Below are positions 26,816 through 38,100 of a stretch of DNA of 64,000 nt, piece after piece. The DNA is taken from contig JAOANR010000004.1 in assembly GCA_030278955.1 (NCBI GenBank), positions 56,383,120 to 56,447,119 of the forward strand. Direction: 5' to 3'. The translations under genes were made by a program, and so were the position numbers. Source of the DNA: Hygrophila difformis. Lineage: Eukaryota; Streptophyta; Magnoliopsida; Lamiales; Acanthaceae. The stretch's first letter is position 1. Each line of letters opens with the position of its first letter. The notes under the pieces are model-generated. The model saw only the letters and a list, made by a program, of their open reading frames with translations. It was not told the DNA's origin and did not search any database.

Positions 26816-28378
26816 ATGACTTCTCCCGTCCCTCCCGCTCCTCCTGATCCTTCCCCTCTGTCTGATTCTCCGCCCCACAATCCTGGATCGTCTCCATTGT
26901 CCTTTCGAGATGCTGCCATGGCAGGGCAGGCGCTTGCACTTGAGGCTCCCTCGATAGGGGGACAACAAGATTTGGTGAAAGAGAAGTTGGTGTCTATCGA
27001 TCGTGCTGGCCCAAATTCCCGGATTCCCCGTATCAGATTTGAGAAAAATTTTCTGGAAGAATTATATTTGCCTTGGAGGGATACCCTCGTTGTGAAAGTA
27101 CTTGGATCTACTATAGGCTATATGGCATTGAAAGAGAGACTTAAGCGGCTCTGGAAGCTTGATGGTGGATTTGATTTGTTGGATGTGGGTTTTGGATGCT
27201 TTCTGGCTAAGTTTGTGAATCCATCCGATCGAGAGAAAGTGCTTACTGGGGGGCCGTGGTTGGTTTTCAATCGCTGCCTTGCCATTCTTCGTTGGTCGCC
27301 CGAGTTCAATCCGGCAACGACAAAAGTGAATACTATCCAAACGTGGGTACGTCTCATTGGTATGAAGCAGGCTTTTTATAAGGAGAACACGCTACATGCT
27401 ATTGCCTCGGCGTTGGGCACTCCTTTGAAGTTTGATCGGAATACCATATCGATATCCCGTGGCCGATATGCTAGAGTTTGCGTTGAAATTAAGCTTGATG
27501 TGCCGCTCATGGGGACTTTGGATGTTGAAGGTGATATGGTTCAAGTTGCCTATGAGGGTCTTCATGTACTGTGTACGAAATGTGGCTGCTATGGCCATCT
27601 CCAGGATTGCTGTCCAACCCCGCCAGTGCATGCATCGTCCCCGTCAGTGCATGCATCGTCCCCGCCATCGCCGGGTTCTGGGGTGAGTCCGATGGGAGAA
27701 TCCCCAAGTCCGCCGGTGGCTGCTAACGTGCCGGGCAAGGAAACCGAGTCTGTATCTCAACAAATCCCACAGAAGGGGGCAAGTGAATCTTCTTGTTTGG
27801 AAAGCGAATCTGCAGATTTGGAATGGAGAGATTCGGAGGATTTAGGTGTGGGGGAATGGATGATTGTCAAACCTAGAAAACCCCGAAAATCCAACTTGAA
27901 CAAGGATGTGGATCCGGTGCCTGTTGGGCCTCCTAAGCAGGATCTAGATAAGCCTATGGGCCATAAGAATGGACCTGTGAATTCTGAGAGGACTAAAATC
28001 GCAATTCGTAAAACTGGGGTATCGGAAAGTGAGCAGTCCAAGTCGGTGGTAGTGTTTAAGGTCGGCCCTACGAATACACCGAGTCCGCGAGCTCGGGGCC
28101 CTCATCCTGGTGCTAAACGGAGTCGTCAGGATAAGGGCAATGTGGAAACAAGCTACACGTTTGATCTGGCTAAGATTTTTCCGACGAAATTCCCTCATCT
28201 TCCAAATGGTGGGATAGGTAATGATGTTGTAATCTCACCTGGTATTGAAGCGAGGTTGCGGGCTGGTCTTATAGACAAAAATGAGGCTATCATGGTGTCT
28301 GGTGATGGGACTGCCGTGGATAAGATGGATACGGCCGGTCCGGAGGAACGGAGTGAGGAATCTCCTGTTTCTCAATGA
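26816..28378 (+). CDS. LINE ORF1 protein (DUF4283 plus CCHC zinc knuckle)
   Basis: 520 residues; nucleic-acid-binding ORF1 protein that coats the LINE RNA. A Pro/Ser-rich N terminus leads into LSFRDAAMAG. A DUF4283 domain follows (about residues 70-220), with GGPWLVFNRCLAILRW as the typical core. A zinc knuckle, CTKCGCYGHLQDCC (CX2CX4HX4C), lies at about residues 257-270. A short tandem duplication encoding PVHASSP/SVHASSP follows the knuckle. The C-terminal half is acidic and low in predicted structure. The ATG at 26816 lies 20 bp inside the element. The stop codon TGA overlaps the ORF2 start as ATGA. Confidence 0.92.
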   Translation: MTSPVPPAPPDPSPLSDSPPHNPGSSPLSFRDAAMAGQALALEAPSIGGQQDLVKEKLVSIDRAGPNSRIPRIRFEKNFLEELYLPWRDTLVVKVLGSTIGYMALKERLKRLWKLDGGFDLLDVGFGCFLAKFVNPSDREKVLTGGPWLVFNRCLAILRWSPEFNPATTKVNTIQTWVRLIGMKQAFYKENTLHAIASALGTPLKFDRNTISISRGRYARVCVEIKLDVPLMGTLDVEGDMVQVAYEGLHVLCTKCGCYGHLQDCCPTPPVHASSPSVHASSPPSPGSGVSPMGESPSPPVAANVPGKETESVSQQIPQKGASESSCLESESADLEWRDSEDLGVGEWMIVKPRKPRKSNLNKDVDPVPVGPPKQDLDKPMGHKNGPVNSERTKIAIRKTGVSESEQSKSVVVFKVGPTNTPSPRARGPHPGAKRSRQDKGNVETSYTFDLAKIFPTKFPHLPNGGIGNDVVISPGIEARLRAGLIDKNEAIMVSGDGTAVDKMDTAGPEERSEESPVSQ

Positions 28379-31300
28379 TTGGTTTTAACGAATGTTCTAT
28401 CCTCTCATGGAATGTGCGTGGCGCCATGAGTAGGCACACACAACGCCACATATCGGATGTGCTGAGACAGCTCCGGCCATCTGTGTTTGTTGTCATCGAA
28501 CCGCAAGGTTTGTTTGATCGGTTGAGGGTTATGTTATATAACTTAGGGTATGAGGAGTTGCATGTCATTGAATGTGAAGGGCGATCTGGTGGTCTTTGGG
28601 TTCTTATCAGGCTCGGTCTCCCCTATAGTTTCAATGTGCGGCTAGTTCATTCGAGGATGGTGACATTCTCGATCCGCAGGGCCCAGGTTTGTTGGTATGT
28701 CACCGCTATATACGCTAATCCGTCGGCTCATGCGCGTGAATCCGATTGGAGGGATTTATTGCTAACTAGTCAGCAGGTTCAGGGCCCGTGGGTGGCATTG
28801 GGAGATTGGAATTCCATTGCCTATGAGTCTGAAGCTTTGGGCATGTCTCCTTCTCCACAGCAGTGCGCCAATTTCCGCAATGTTCTTGATCGTTGTGGTC
28901 TTGATCAGGTCCATACAGTGGGCGGGACATTCACTTGGCAGAGGAATAATTCGGGCGGACCTTTGGCGCGTAAAAAGCTTGATCGGGCAGTTGCGAATGC
29001 TGAGTGGATTTCTTCTTTCCCGCTTGGCTTCCTAGAGGTGCTTCCTAGAAGAGCATCCGATCATCATGGTATCCTACTGAGATGTGAGCAGCCTTCTGGA
29101 AGTCGACTTGTGCGGCCGTTTAGATGGGAGATGATGTGGAATGAACACCATCTTTACTCACATGTGGTAGAGGCTGCATGGACGGGCACCAATGGGAACA
29201 TTGGGCAGCGGCTTCAACAGGTTAAGGAGTCATCACAGCATTTTAACACCTACACCTTCGGGAATATTACTCGCCGCAAGAAGAGGATTATTCGAAGGTT
29301 GGAAGGTATTCAGAGGGTTCAAGTTTGTGTCGACTCGGCACAATTGGCGGTGTTGGAGGGTCAACTTAACCGTGAACTTGATGAGGTATTGAAACAAGAG
29401 GAAATGTTATGGTTCCAAAAATCGAGGGATATGAGTGTTAAGCTTGGGGACCGGAATACTCGCTATTTTCACACTAAAACTCGCATTCGGCGACAGAGGG
29501 ATACGATTTCTGGCCTGGATGTAAATGGACAGTGGGTTACGGATGAGGTTGAGCTCCAGAACCATGTGCAGAGTCATTTTGGGTGGGTATATCGCAGGCC
29601 GGACGTCCCTTCTAGGCCGCCTACAATGTTGGTTCAACTGCCGCCTTTGTCGAATGTAGAAGGATTGGATGAAGATGTTAGGTGTGAGGAGGTCAGAGGT
29701 GCGGTAAATGAGATGAAAAGCATCGCGGCGCCAGGACCTGATGGCTTCCCGAATTTATTCTACAAGTCTTACTGGGATATTGTCGGTCAAGATCTTTGGC
29801 AGTTTGTGGCTACTGCACTTAGGGAAGGTACATTTGATGGGAAGATCTCCGAGACTTTTATTTGCCTACTGCCAAAAGTCTCTATCCCAATGGAGATCCG
29901 ACATTATCGCCCGATTAGCCTTTGCAATGTTTGCTATAAAGTGCTAACTAAGGTCGTCGTCAATCGCCTACGACCGTTGTTGAAAGAATATATTGGTAAT
30001 ACTCAATCTGCTTTCTTACCTGGGCGGGGGACCGTGGCCAATGCGATTGTTCTTCAGGAGGCGATCACAGCGTTTAGAAATAGGCACCGCCGGTCTCGGG
30101 ATATATTGCTTAAAGTTGATCTTGAGAAAGCTTACGACAATATCAGTTGGGATTTTTTGGAAACTTGTTTGGTGGAGATGAGTATCCCTACTCGACTGCT
30201 CAAGGCTATCATGTTTTGTGTGAGATCGCCTCGTTATTCTATTCTTTGGAATGGGAGTGCGCTTTCACCTATTTCGCCAGCGCGAGGGCTTCGGCAAGGG
30301 GATCCTCTTTCCCCGTACTTGTTTATTATTGTAATGGAGAAATTGTCCCGATCTATCGTTAATTTGGTGGAAAGGGGCTGCTGGGAGCCCGTCTCTCTTT
30401 GTCGTGGTGCTATCCCTTTGTCACACCTCATATTCGCCGACGATTTAATTTTGTTCTCCTCGGCATCCTTGCACAGCGCTCGGTGTATGGAGGCAGTCCT
30501 TTCCGAGTTTGCACTCCACGCTGGTCTTCGAGTTAACTTGGGTAAATCACAGGCATTGGCGTCGTTCGCGGTGCCCGCATCCGTGGTTGTTGAGCTCTCT
30601 TCAATCCTCAATATCACGTTCTCGGACAACTTGGCAAAATACTTGGGGTTCCCTTTGTTCCATGGGCCTGTCCGTAGGGCACACTTTGAATTCTTGGTTG
30701 AGAATATCCACTCCAAACTTGCTAACTGGAAACGTCGGCTCTTGAACAAAGCTGGCCGCATCACGCTTGCGCGCTCGGTGCTATCTTCCATTACTTCTTA
30801 TGTTGCTCAGCTATTTTGGCTCCCTACGGCTGTGTGTGATGTGGTAGATGGGCATGTGCGTAGGTTCATCTGGAAGGACCATGCAGGCCATGGTCTTAAC
30901 TTATTGAAGTGGGAGTCTGTTGCTTTACCTAAGGCCATGGGGGGAGCTGGAATTAGGAAGTGTAGGGATGCAAACATTGCTCTTTTGGGGAAAATCCTTG
31001 CTGATTATCTTGTGCAGGCGCCTAAGCATTGGGTGGATTTATGGAGTAGGAAATATGGGAGGCATATCAATGGGGTCAGTGGGAGGCCGGGCTCATCACC
31101 CTCCTTCAAGGCCTTACTCAAAGTTGCTCCCTATTTGTTTTCTGGGTTTCGCATTCGCCTAGGTTCAGGAGACAACAATCTCTGGCACAGCTCTTGGCTT
31201 GATGGGGGCCCTATTGCGCCTCGTATTCCATATGTACACTATAATGATGTGGAACTCAAGGTGAAGGATGTTTGGAGGGACAATACATGGAGCTGGGATC

Positions 31301-32448
31301 ACCTTTATACAGTTGTTCCTCCTTCGATTAAAGAGGAAGCAGGGGTGCTTGGTCCAGCATCTTTCCATGCTCAGGCTCGGGATGAACTCAGGTGGAGGAA
31401 TTCGTCTTCGGGGGAGTACTCGGTGAAGTCTGGAGCTGCTTGGCTTCTGGCACGACGTGGGAATTCCGTAGACAGATATAAGGCATGGGTGTGGAAGATT
31501 AAAGCACCGGAGAAGATTAGGGTTTTGTTGTGGTTGGCGGTGCATGGGGTTGTACCGACGAACCTGCTTCGGTTTCGTCGTCAGCTAGCGGCTTCCCCGG
31601 TGTGCCCCATATGTGGAGAGGGTAATGAATCAGTGTTGCACTTATTCTTTTTCTGTCCAGGTCCGGCTGAATGTTGGGGTATTATTGGAGGACTTCCGGT
31701 TGGTTTTGTCGAGGAGGTAGACGCCCAGATTGATCAACTTCTTGCTCTGTTGTGTAGGAAATGGACGGGTACTCATTGGGGTCTGTTGTGGCAGATCTGG
31801 TGTGCCCGTAACGCTAACTGCTTTCGTGGGGAAGTGTCAACTCCGTCGGATATTGTCCGGAAGGCTCGGATTATGGGAGAGGGGATTGACAGGGCCATGC
31901 ATCGAACGCCTCATGCGGTGCAGGACAGGTATGTCACTTGGCACTCCCAAAGGTCTCACAGTGGCGATGATTTGGTATTACATGTGGATGGGAGTTCTCT
32001 CGGCAACCCGGGCCGTGCTGGGTTCGGTGGTGTGGTGAGGGATAGTAATGGTGGTTGGGTCACAGGCTTCTCAGGTTATGTGGGTCATTCTACTAACCTT
32101 GTTGCAGAGTTGCATGGTATTTGGAATGGGTTGAAGGTGCTTCATGATCGGGGTGTTGAACGTGCGTGTTGTTACTCGGATTCTATGGAAGCACTCCGGC
32201 TCATGAGAAGTAAAGTCTCGGCAAGTCATGCGTTGTCTCCCATTATCATGAATATTTCAGATCTGTTGGCGTCTCATCCTGGCTATCGTTGGTTCCACAT
32301 TCTGCGGGAAGATAATATGGTTGCTGATTGTTTAGCAAAGCGGGGGGCGAGCTTGGAGGACTTCTTTACGACTTGGGCTTTCCCTCCAGATGATTGTCGT
32401 CCCGCCATGTCATCAGATGCTATGGGTGTCAATTATCTTAGGACTTGA
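28375..32448 (+). CDS. LINE ORF2 protein (endonuclease, reverse transcriptase, zinc-binding, RNase H)
   Basis: 1357 residues, uninterrupted. Domains in order: endonuclease/exonuclease/phosphatase domain (about 1-225), with ILSWNVRGA, VALGDWNSI and RASDHHGILL; reverse transcriptase (about 450-720), with ARGLRQGDPLSPYLF and the catalytic FADDLILFS; a Cys/His zinc-binding region typical of plant LINE ORF2 proteins, with CPICGEGNESVLHLFFFC (about 1070-1090); and an RNase H-like domain at the C terminus, with HVDGSSLGNPGRAGFGG. It nicks target DNA and copies the LINE RNA at the nick. The start codon overlaps the ORF1 stop by four bases, which suggests termination-reinitiation for translation from one mRNA. 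Catalytic motifs appear complete. Confidence 0.95.
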   Translation: MIGFNECSILSWNVRGAMSRHTQRHISDVLRQLRPSVFVVIEPQGLFDRLRVMLYNLGYEELHVIECEGRSGGLWVLIRLGLPYSFNVRLVHSRMVTFSIRRAQVCWYVTAIYANPSAHARESDWRDLLLTSQQVQGPWVALGDWNSIAYESEALGMSPSPQQCANFRNVLDRCGLDQVHTVGGTFTWQRNNSGGPLARKKLDRAVANAEWISSFPLGFLEVLPRRASDHHGILLRCEQPSGSRLVRPFRWEMMWNEHHLYSHVVEAAWTGTNGNIGQRLQQVKESSQHFNTYTFGNITRRKKRIIRRLEGIQRVQVCVDSAQLAVLEGQLNRELDEVLKQEEMLWFQKSRDMSVKLGDRNTRYFHTKTRIRRQRDTISGLDVNGQWVTDEVELQNHVQSHFGWVYRRPDVPSRPPTMLVQLPPLSNVEGLDEDVRCEEVRGAVNEMKSIAAPGPDGFPNLFYKSYWDIVGQDLWQFVATALREGTFDGKISETFICLLPKVSIPMEIRHYRPISLCNVCYKVLTKVVVNRLRPLLKEYIGNTQSAFLPGRGTVANAIVLQEAITAFRNRHRRSRDILLKVDLEKAYDNISWDFLETCLVEMSIPTRLLKAIMFCVRSPRYSILWNGSALSPISPARGLRQGDPLSPYLFIIVMEKLSRSIVNLVERGCWEPVSLCRGAIPLSHLIFADDLILFSSASLHSARCMEAVLSEFALHAGLRVNLGKSQALASFAVPASVVVELSSILNITFSDNLAKYLGFPLFHGPVRRAHFEFLVENIHSKLANWKRRLLNKAGRITLARSVLSSITSYVAQLFWLPTAVCDVVDGHVRRFIWKDHAGHGLNLLKWESVALPKAMGGAGIRKCRDANIALLGKILADYLVQAPKHWVDLWSRKYGRHINGVSGRPGSSPSFKALLKVAPYLFSGFRIRLGSGDNNLWHSSWLDGGPIAPRIPYVHYNDVELKVKDVWRDNTWSWDHLYTVVPPSIKEEAGVLGPASFHAQARDELRWRNSSSGEYSVKSGAAWLLARRGNSVDRYKAWVWKIKAPEKIRVLLWLAVHGVVPTNLLRFRRQLAASPVCPICGEGNESVLHLFFFCPGPAECWGIIGGLPVGFVEEVDAQIDQLLALLCRKWTGTHWGLLWQIWCARNANCFRGEVSTPSDIVRKARIMGEGIDRAMHRTPHAVQDRYVTWHSQRSHSGDDLVLHVDGSSLGNPGRAGFGGVVRDSNGGWVTGFSGYVGHSTNLVAELHGIWNGLKVLHDRGVERACCYSDSMEALRLMRSKVSASHALSPIIMNISDLLASHPGYRWFHILREDNMVADCLAKRGASLEDFFTTWAFPPDDCRPAMSSDAMGVNYLRT

Positions 32449-32541
32449 GTTTGATTTTCTTTGTTTCTTGCTGCTTTCCTATTTTTATTTTTTCTTTTCT
32501 CTTAGCCGACGTCATGCTTGGCGTCCCTTGTCATCAAAAAA

Positions 32542-32556
32542 AATTCTTTTACAATG
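32542..32556. repeat. LINE target-site duplication, right copy
   Basis: AATTCTTTTACAATG, identical to 26781-26795; it follows the A tail of the element. Confidence 0.9.
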
Positions 32557-33876
32557 TAACCCACAAGTATCCAAAAAACAAATACCTATTAACCAAGTAA
32601 TGTTAACCAATAGTTCAACACATCATGTGTATGAATATAAATAGTAAAAAAAAAAATGAGATTACTCTACTCACACATATATTTATATTAAATAAAAATC
32701 AATTAACAATTTTATATTAATTGCCCAATATTTCATCTTACATAGTTACATGGAAGGCCGATCGAAATGTGAAAAACAATAACAAAAAAATGAGTAATCT
32801 ATATCATTAGATTTTAATACTATAATGTTCTAAAATATTATACTATAATATTAGATTTAAGTGATTTTTAAGACATTTTTCGTAATCTATAAAATTAGAT
32901 TTTACAAAATTATTGTATTGATGTCAGGTGAGAGAATCAAATGAAGAGATAAATTTAGGGTGGACTTGAGATATAGTATAATTAAAAATGTAGAATTTTC
33001 AATTAATAATAAATTATTTTGAAATGAGCAATAACTTAAAATGAGATATTTTTAAAAGAGCGGCCCGTCGAAGTATTATTCTCGCAAATATTATTTGGTA
33101 TGTACCGGGTATCCCTAGGCCACATTGAGCCTAATACTAATCCCTCGAGGATCTGGTGTACATTGAAGGTTGCCTCTTCCAAAATAGAATTCATTCTTGC
33201 AAATATTTTTTGAAAAATGGGGTTGTGAGTATATTCATATCAAATACATGAAAAAAAGAAGAAGCAAATATTTAAAATAAAATACAGAGGAATTTTGTGT
33301 AATAGAAAGAAAGTTAGAGACACACGTGAGAAAAAAGAGGAAATGAAGAGTTATGAGTTGGAAAATTTTGAAGTAGACGGAAAAGGGCAAAAGGCTGGAC
33401 GAGTTGATACTCGCACGTCGTTGCTTATTTGTCCTTGACGGAATCATCAAATCCGACCGTCTGGATTTTACCTTACGTCTGTCGCAGTTTTCCTATATCA
33501 CCGCCACAACCCACGGGTCAAACCCCGCCATCTTCCTCCGGTGGGCCCAGTGGCTATTGGGCCCAACATTTAGCTTTTACTGGGCCATAAAGGCCCGCCC
33601 AATTTCTAATATTATTATTTTGGTATTCCGTCGCAATCTTTACTACTTTGAGGAATGAGTAGCTATGAGAAATAGTCTAGCCGAGATACATGCATTAGTT
33701 TAGTTTAGATGGAATCATATGGGTTTAAAAAGTAGGCCATGAATAGGTCGTGTTTCCTCTAATTTTGACTCCAATTAATTCAAGTTGAATCTTGAATAAA
33801 ATTCTATCAGGCTTTGTACATACTTGATTTTTAAAAAATTGTAGGATTACTAATGAAATGATATGAAGTTATAAAT
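32557..33876. other. Intergenic, no gene seen
   Basis: AT-rich. The 33404-33658 plus-strand ORF has no recognisable domain and no conserved context, so I do not call it. Confidence 0.45.
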
Positions 33877-34140
33877 ATACTTCCTTCATCTCGCTATGTT
33901 TTTTACATTTACAATTTTCAGGTAGTTCAATACATATTTTAAATAATTGATAACTCAAGTTTGATATAAGTAAAAATTTAAAAGTTTGATATTTAAAAAC
34001 CACACGACGAGACAAATCTAACAATATCTCACTTGACTATATTTTGACTTGTATAACTATGATAAAACTTTAAGTGAAGTCTATGTGTGAATAGTAGCAC
34101 ATTGCCAAATGTAAACAGTAATACGAGACGGAGGTAGTAT
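33877..34140. mobile_element. Stowaway-like MITE (Tc1/mariner)
   Basis: The left end reads TACTTCCTTCATCTCGCTAT. The right end, reverse-complemented, reads ATACTACCTCCGTCTCGTAT. TA dinucleotides flank both ends. The inside is AT-rich and non-coding, about 264 bp, matching the 'CTCCCTCCGT' MITE type in size and termini. Confidence 0.65.
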
Positions 34141-34219
34141 AATCTAATAGTAATATACTAATACACCCTATGTCCCATGAGAATGGTTACACACTTACAC
34201 TTCTCCGCCAAGGGAATAT

Positions 34220-34484
34220 ACTCCCTCCGTCTTTCAAAAAATGAAACATTGACATAGTTTTTATTATTCATTGAGTAACTTTGATTCGACTTTTTAATAT
34301 AGTTATATAGGAGTATGATAAAACATAGTCAAGTGAGATCTTGTTGGATTCGTCTAATCGCGTAGATTTATATGATCAAATTTTTATAATTTTTATTTTT
34401 ATACAATTAAAGATATTGAGCGTTAAAAATATATATTGGATTGTGTGAAATGTAGGAATGTTTCAGTTATATAAAAACGGAGGG
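34220..34484. mobile_element. Stowaway-like MITE (Tc1/mariner), second copy
   Basis: It begins ACTCCCTCCGTCTTTCAAAA and ends AAAAACGGAGGG. The internal phrase GTGAGATCTTGTTGGATTCG is shared with the copy at 53181-53396, showing both belong to one family. Non-coding. Confidence 0.75.
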
Positions 34485-35107
34485 TTTTGTTCATCCATTA
34501 GTATTTATGTCCCAAGCTGGCTGTCAATTTCTGCTCACCGCACCCAAATCGCCACTACCTACTGCTCGTGCAAATCTTTCTCATTCTCGAGCTTGGGTTT
34601 TTTTGCTTGATGGTTTGGGTGTTGATGTAGTTGCAGTTGTGGACTTGTGGTGGTGTAATAGACCATAAGGAAAGTCCAAAGTAGGTTTAAGTTTGGTGAA
34701 ATTAGGATTTCTGTAATTTTAAACAGTGTCATGTTTATTATTCTTTATTATAATATGATATTATTATAACAACAATGACAAAATCCAAAGAAATATCCAT
34801 TAGAAATCAATTAGCACCAGTACACCACAGGTACTTGCTTGAGATTACAACACATGTCAGTCAGTATTCTCCATAAAAATTCCCCACAAAAAACTAAACA
34901 AAAGTAAATCACCCCTTTACTCATCCTCCCCTCTGCTTAAATTTTAACGAAATTGCACCAATTTCTTTTTTCTCAAGCACCAAAAATACTACACCTAAAA
35001 GACCTCACATTATCAATACCAAATAGTGCTTTTCTTCATCTGCTGTACAAGTTAAAGGGAAGAAAAAAAAAAAAACCCCAAAAAAAGAAAAAAAGGATAA
35101 GCATACC
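34485..35107. other. Spacer and probable 3' UTR of the ALE2-like gene
   Basis: No coding sequence. The part nearest 35107 is likely the 3' UTR of the minus-strand kinase gene. Confidence 0.4.
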
Positions 35108-38100
35108 TTAAAAAGAGGCTTCGTACGCGCTGCCATCGATCCAGCTGCGTTTCACGAGCAACCCACTGTGCTCGCTCATGCTCCCCTGAAGTCTATGGAG
35201 AGGTCGGGTATTCCGAATCGTCCTCAACGGGCCCGATCTGTTCCCGTGCCGCAGTGGCAAGGCAGCAGCAGCGCCGCCCTCCATTGGTCTGTTTTCCAGT
35301 TCCTCAAGAGGGCCCGAGCTGTATTCCATTGTTATGAATGAGGAGGCCTGACCATAGGTAAGGCGAGGGGTGACGCCGCCGGCATTCCACCAGCTGCTGT
35401 CGGAAGGGGCGTAGTCGCCTCCCTTGAAGTCCGAGTCGCGGGCAGAGGAGTCCTTGTGGCTGTACCCATCTGCACATGTCTCGTCCGTGTCGTTGTAGAT
35501 GAGCTTCAGGGCCTGCACAACTTCTCCCATGAATGGGCGGTGTGTTACCTCTGGGTGGACACACATGGAGGCTATGGCGGCAACCTTTGCCATGTCGTCA
35601 AAGTCGTATGTCCCGGATAGGGAAGGATCGGCTAATTGCTCCAAGCCATCTCGGTTGGTGAGAAGAGGCCGTGCCCATGTCACAAGGTTTTCTTGTCCCG
35701 GAGATTGGGACATGTCCACAGGTTTCCTACCGGATAGCAGCTCTAACAGCACCACGCCATAACTGTATACATCGCTTTTGACCAACAAATGTCCTGTCAT
35801 TGCATACTCGGGAGCGACGTAGCTGCATCACACCACCAAATGTGAGATTTATAACTTTTTACAGTCCAACATGGATGATAAACAAACCCCCATCCCCAAC
35901 ATTATTCCCTTTTATTCATACTTTGATTTTACAAATAAGCATGTTATAAAAAAACCAATACCACAAGACAAATAACCAAACAGTGCCCTTAAAAACTATA
36001 GAATATGAGATACGCAATTGAATGAATGTAAGATCCTTATGTAGAAAGAAATGTACCCAAAAGTTCCCATGACTCGAGTGGATATATGATGACTTCCTTC
36101 GGTTGCTTCTCTGGCCAAGCCAAAATCAGACACCTTAGGGGTAAAATCATCTTCTAGTAAAATGTTACTAGCTTTAAAGTCACGATGAATAACACGAGGA
36201 TTGGAATCTTCATGAAGGTAGGCCAATCCTCTGGCTGCACCAAGAGCAATCTTTAACCGTACATCCCAATCAAGAGGGCCCTTATTCCTGTCACCACCTG
36301 CATCAGCCAGAGAGTTGAGTCTTTAAAGGGTCATGACAAGATGTTCAATGGGTATCCAACATATATTAACATGACAAAGTTTTAATATTTTTTCTAGCAT
36401 CACTCCTAGGGGTGATTTCGAGGCGAGTATCAACATCCTCGTTGAACTTGTCCCAAGCTAGAGTTCAAACCGAGCTGGAGTTACTCAACCTTGGATTATA
36501 CATATTTTTTAATATTTTATACAGTATTATAATATATTTTAATAATACTTCAAAATTAAAAAAATAAATAATGACTCACACAAAACTCGACTTGAGCTGG
36601 ATTAAATTGAGTTCAAGTCTGAGTTTTTTACTAGTTACTTGGCGTGATCTAGTTGAGTATGTTGGTTGAGCCTTAGGCCCAATTGCCCCAACCAATGAAA
36701 GAAATAAGTTCGTGTACCATGTAAGTGGGATTCAACACTGCCATTTGGAACTAGCTCATAGACTAAGCAGCGCATGCGTTCTTCAATGCAAATTCCAATC
36801 AGTTTAACCAGGTTGCGGTGATGCAACCGGCTCAGCATCTCAATTTCAGCAATGAATTCACGGTCGCCATTTTGTTGGTCCCTGGTGAGTAGTTTCACAG
36901 CAACATGGGTTCCATTTTCCATGATCCCATGATAAACACGACCGAATCCTCCTTCACCCAACACCTTTTTCGGGCTGAACTTTTCTGTTGCTTTTTCAAG
37001 TTCTGCAAGGGCAAAGGTTTTAACTGAAAGAACAGAAGGTGGCATGGCAGAAACAAGAGAGGGAGATGTCGAGCTAATTGGGCTGCTTGATAGCATGGAC
37101 CCTATTCCTGCAACCAAAAATGAAGATGGAGATTACAATAAATTAGTAACAAAAATTTGTATAGCATGTAGATTTGTATCGATCAATGTGAAAGCAAATG
37201 AATAACCAAGGATGGACGACTAAAGATTTAAAATTCATTGTGGAAGTATCAATGCAGACAAGGAAGAGATTTATGAACTGCTTAGTTTCAGAGAATCAAA
37301 CAGCCTTTCATTTATTGCATGATTGTTTCCAATGCAATTGATGTAACATTAACAAATCAAGGATCATCCAAGCAAAAGATTTTAATCGACAATATAAATC
37401 ATGTCAAGATCTGTTAAAAGTAATGATATTCAGTCCTTGAAAAGTTATGCATGAATATAAATTGTACGAAAGCTTCATTAAGAAGTAAACCCTCGTATGT
37501 TGCAATTTGTGTCTCAAAAATCCATTAAAAAGGTTGTGTTAGCAGCATACTCGACAACTTCAAAACACTACTCTACTGACCACAACCTTACCGGATCTTT
37601 TCATGGATGGTACAAACACAGGACCAACAGCATTCGATGTAGTTCCAGCCTTCCTACAGTTTAATATGACAGCAACTGCAGCAAAACAGACCACCAAGAG
37701 TACAAAAGCAGACAAAGCAATCACAAAGATTATTCGAGGGTTCATTTTTGGATTTTTGCCAACAAAATCAGCAGTTATGGGGTATTGTTGATCCCCAGGG
37801 CTTGCATTAGGACCGCCTGATGCAATGCCAGATGGTGGTGATGGAGGGAGCCCTGTAAATGGTTATAACGTACTCAGCATCTACAGTGACACTGTGTGTG
37901 TGTATTCTATGAGGATTAATAAGAAAAATAAGAAGTCCATTACCTGGATAAGAAATATTCAACAAGTCATAATCACCAAAAAGGGTCCTGTTTAGAGGCA
38001 CTTTCTTCTGCAAAAATCGTTGATAAGTTAAGGTGGCAGTTGTATTATCAAACTTCTCCTCCAATGGAACCAGATTAAGCTCGACCACTGATTTCTCCTG

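Larger units (their letters stand above)
26796..32541 (+). mobile_element. L1-type LINE with both ORFs open and 15-bp target duplications
   Basis: AATTCTTTTACAATG occurs at 26781-26795 and at 32542-32556, directly after a short A tail (32536-32541 and the first As of the repeat). Between them is a coding-complete plant L1-clade element: ORF1 (26816-28378) and ORF2 (28375-32448), sharing four bases. The 5' UTR is only 20 bp. The exact target duplication and two undisrupted ORFs mean a recent insertion that may still encode working proteins. Confidence 0.93.

Noticed and set aside
33404..33658. 84-codon plus-strand ORF
   Set aside because: No domain, no splice or promoter context, and composition like the surrounding spacer.
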